NCBI GenBank assembly: GCA_934725005.1
Contig: CAKVBE010000057.1
Span: 1 to 6,235 of the forward strand
Length of the DNA stretch: 6,235 bases
Direction: 5' to 3'
Source of the DNA: an uncultured Rickettsiales bacterium
GTDB lineage: Bacteria; Pseudomonadota; Alphaproteobacteria; Rickettsiales; UBA1997
Under the pieces are notes generated by a model. It made no database searches and had not been told where the DNA came from. It saw only the letters and a list, made by a program, of their open reading frames with translations. Both the position numbers and the translations under genes were made by a program. Of the stretch, positions 5,957-6,235 are shown one piece after another (the stretch's first letter is position 1; the number at the start of each line of letters is the position of its first letter).

Positions 5957-6079
5957 TTAAGCAATATTTTTATAATGTTCTATTAAATTAATGATTTTAA
6001 CATTATGCACATCTCGAATGTTTGCATATAATTTTTCTACAAACAGTTCCAATGACGTACATTGAGGGGAGTATTTTTT
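5957..6079 (-). pseudogene. 3' remnant of an unidentified gene, cut by an att-like sequence
   Basis: On the minus strand a frame with no start codon is open from a stop at 6080-6082 down to TAA at 5957-5959. Its last 34 codons (6061-5960) read like a real helical C-terminus, ending KIINLIEHYKNIA, with balanced charged and hydrophobic residues unlike random AT-rich sequence. The codons before it (KKYSP) are simply the translated att core, so the gene appears to have been severed exactly at an attachment site. I cannot name the protein. It mirrors the serine recombinase stub at the other end, which also joins an att core in the KYSP frame. Confidence 0.4.
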
Positions 6080-6208
6080 TTAGTTTATATTAATAAAATA
6101 ACTAAACAAGTTTAACGCGAGTTTCTCAAGACAACCTGGGGAGTATTTTTTTTGTTTATATGAATAAAATAACTGAACAAGGTTGAGGCGAGTTCCTCAA
6201 GACAACCT
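6066..6208 (+). repeat. Tandem 71-72-bp repeat carrying the att core (two copies and a partial third)
   Basis: Unit A (6066-6137, 72 bp) and unit B (6138-6208, 71 bp) each begin GGGGAGTATTTTTTTT, continue with a GTTTATAT-like and AATAAAATAACT-like stretch, and end CTCAAGACAACCT. They differ at about six positions plus a one-base indel, roughly 90% identity by eye. A third start, GGGGGATTTTTTATACC, follows at 6209 and diverges. Because the unit boundary is the att core, the array looks like serial attachment sites or a duplicated host flank. Confidence 0.8.
6132..6149 (+). repeat. attR-like core, exact copy of the tRNA-Asn end
   Basis: This copy is identical over 18 bases to 55-72; the match ends at A6131 on the left and at the T-run on the right. 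Related sites lie at 6066-6077 (only GGGGAGTATTTT kept) and 6203-6219 (CAACCT followed by GGGGGATTTTT). This copy is the best match and so the best candidate for the right end of the element. Confidence 0.7.
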
Positions 6209-6220
6209 GGGGGATTTTTT
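6183..6220 (+). terminator. Possible terminator hairpin at the end of repeat unit B
   Basis: TTGAGG (6183-6188) and CCTCAA (6195-6200) form a perfect 6-bp stem with loop CGAGTT. An alternative outer pairing joins AGGTTG (6180-6185) with CAACCT (6203-6208). A six-base T-run (6215-6220) follows, closer to the outer pairing than to the inner one. Unit A has lost the equivalent pairing. The hairpin may instead be part of the attachment-site structure. Confidence 0.35.
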
Positions 6221-6235
6221 ATACCTGTTCAGCGA

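Larger units (their letters stand above)
55..6149. mobile_element. Degraded integrative island in tRNA-Asn, bounded by an 18-bp direct repeat
   Basis: The segment between the two identical 18-bp repeats (55-72 and 6132-6149) has the architecture of a genomic island. One end lies in a tRNA 3' end, a recombinase remnant sits just inside that end, cargo includes restriction-modification genes, and a second att copy lies at the far end. Neither recombinase is intact: the serine type keeps only its C-terminus and the tyrosine type only the front of its catalytic domain. The element is therefore probably immobile unless helped in trans. The right border is uncertain, because the core also appears in shortened form at 6066 and in altered form at 6203. 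No relaxase, replication or conjugation gene is visible. Confidence 0.7.

Noticed and set aside
5922..5990. Terminator for the 643-aa gene
   Set aside because: Only weak AT-only pairings (AATATT repeats, TTG/CAA around six bases) are present, with no GC-containing stem followed by a T-run.
6066..6235. CRISPR array
   Set aside because: The units are 71-72 bp, contiguous, without unique spacers, and there are no cas genes.

Overview
The window is AT-rich bacterial DNA and reads as a small integrated island of about 6.1 kb in the 3' end of a tRNA-Asn(GUU) gene. The tRNA runs into the window from the left and does not encode its CCA. An 18-bp direct repeat marks the likely ends: one copy covers the last 12 bases of the tRNA plus 6 flanking bases (55-72), and an identical copy lies at 6132-6149. 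The host cannot be named. Very low GC in the cargo, strong AGGAGG-type ribosome binding sites and the recombinase types fit a low-GC anaerobe such as a gut Firmicute or a Gastranaerophilales-type bacterium, but that is a guess.

Layout from left to right: (1) the tRNA-Asn 3' part. (2) On the minus strand, the C-terminal stub of a serine recombinase whose reading frame runs through the att core into the tRNA gene. (3) On the plus strand, a 71-aa Xre/Cro-type regulator behind a repeat-rich, operator-like leader. (4) On the minus strand, a candidate Type II restriction-modification pair: a predicted PD-(D/E)XK nuclease first, then a gamma-class (Eco57I/TaqI-like) N6-adenine DNA methyltransferase 42 nt downstream. 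The nuclease has its own promoter with a TATAAT -10 box, a poor -35 and a 9-bp inverted repeat centred near -41. (5) On the plus strand, a tyrosine recombinase truncated after its first catalytic arginine, followed by about 100 bp of debris. (6) On the plus strand, a 643-aa protein I do not recognise, with its own extended -10 promoter and a late hydrophobic segment. (7) On the minus strand, a 3' remnant of a gene cut by an att-like sequence. (8) A tandem array of a 71-72-bp repeat carrying the att core, running off the right end of the window.

As a whole, this looks like a degraded integrative element whose two recombinases, from unrelated families, are both broken, leaving it stranded. It still carries what look like intact defence genes: the candidate R-M pair, a possible regulator, and one orphan large gene. 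Base composition is mosaic. Hand-counted 60-bp samples give about 40% GC in the regulator (541-600) and the tyrosine recombinase (3421-3480), against about 25% in the nuclease (2401-2460) and about 17% in the orphan gene (4801-4860). This suggests that AT-rich cargo was inserted into an older, less AT-rich backbone. The orphan 643-aa gene is the best candidate for something undescribed.
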